Positions 5,021 through 5,073 of a stretch of 5,073 nt of DNA are shown one piece after another. The stretch covers positions 1-5,073 of the forward strand of contig JAUVYU010000081.1 of NCBI GenBank assembly GCA_030602935.1. The letters run 5' to 3'. A program made the translations under genes and the position numbers. This DNA comes from Candidatus Bathyarchaeota archaeon (GTDB lineage: Archaea; Thermoproteota; Bathyarchaeia; TCS64). Position 1 is the first letter of the stretch; every line of letters starts with the position of its first letter. Under the pieces are notes generated by a model. It saw only the letters and a list, made by a program, of their open reading frames with translations. It was not told the DNA's origin and ran no database searches.

Positions 5021-5028
5021 GCGCGCGC
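5021..5028. repeat. (GC)4 octamer, copy sharing 12 bases with 3196-3207
   Basis: GCGCGCGCAGAA at 5021-5032 is identical to 3196-3207. Here it is followed by AAGGAG-type purines and by a piece of a winged-helix gene. Confidence 0.55.
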
Positions 5029-5073
5029 AGAAGGAGTGTAACGTTTCCACACTTAGCGAAAAAAGAAGAGTGG
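5028..5073 (+). pseudogene. Partial winged-helix paralog, no start codon, cut by window edge
   Basis: The frame from 5028 reads QKECNVSTLSEKRRV and leaves the window. It repeats residues 26-35 of the complete regulator at 2132 (NFSTLSEERR): Asn, Ser-Thr-Leu-Ser-Glu and Arg-Arg are identical, with Phe/Val and Glu/Lys replaced. The DNA also matches closely over these codons, with AGC-GAA and TCC shared, but is more A/T-rich. The frame is closed by TAA at 4998 and holds no ATG, GTG or TTG between that stop and the conserved residues, so the normal start and first helix are missing. It begins just after the (GC)4 tract. Either it is a 5'-truncated copy, or the gene is restored by a frame change; sequence beyond 5073 would tell. 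Confidence 0.55.

Noticed and set aside
1..5073. CRISPR arrays, tRNA or rRNA genes
   Set aside because: No regularly spaced direct repeats, tRNA-like cloverleaf or conserved rRNA sequence was seen by eye.

Overview
The window looks archaeal. Five of the six complete genes have an A/T-rich TATA-like element about 25-30 bp upstream of the start codon and no Shine-Dalgarno sequence, as expected for leaderless archaeal mRNAs. The sixth (the winged-helix gene, GTG start) has a TATA box about 34 bp upstream. All these genes favour AGG for Arg, ATA for Ile and C-ending codons. Small ribbon-helix-helix and winged-helix regulators of this kind are common in archaea, including Thermoproteota, but the lineage cannot be fixed from this sequence.

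Layout. Positions 1-1706 (minus) hold most of a large CocE/NonD-type alpha/beta hydrolase related to alpha-amino acid ester hydrolases. Its 3' end is cut by the window edge. It uses CGC/CGT for Arg, a TTG start and a clear ribosome binding site, unlike every neighbour, so it looks acquired. Behind it, 1760-1851 has an alternating GC tract and what looks like the tail of a lost host gene. Positions 1894-2404 are a compact divergon: a 54-residue ribbon-helix-helix protein (minus) and a 90-residue winged-helix protein (plus), separated by 73 bp that contain a perfect 22-bp palindrome directly against the winged-helix start codon. Convergent to it, 2430-2981 (minus) encodes a YkgJ-type zinc/iron-chelatase-like cysteine cluster protein. 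Positions 3061-3205 are a scrap yard: a minus-strand gene tail and a plus-strand winged-helix tail, the latter enclosed by a 10-bp GC inverted repeat. Positions 3224-3862 (minus) encode an Asp/Glu/hydantoin racemase family protein, divergent from a 68-residue membrane protein at 3906-4112. Positions 4218-4934 encode an UlaG-like metallo-beta-lactamase fold hydrolase. After a T-rich terminator candidate, the window ends inside a second copy of the winged-helix coding sequence.

No single pathway links the metabolic genes; each appears to have its own promoter. The most unusual theme is the set of four (GC)4 octamers, all outside intact genes, three of them lying against pieces of genes. Two of those pieces are paralogs of the winged-helix regulator, which suggests repeated breakage and rejoining in this region.
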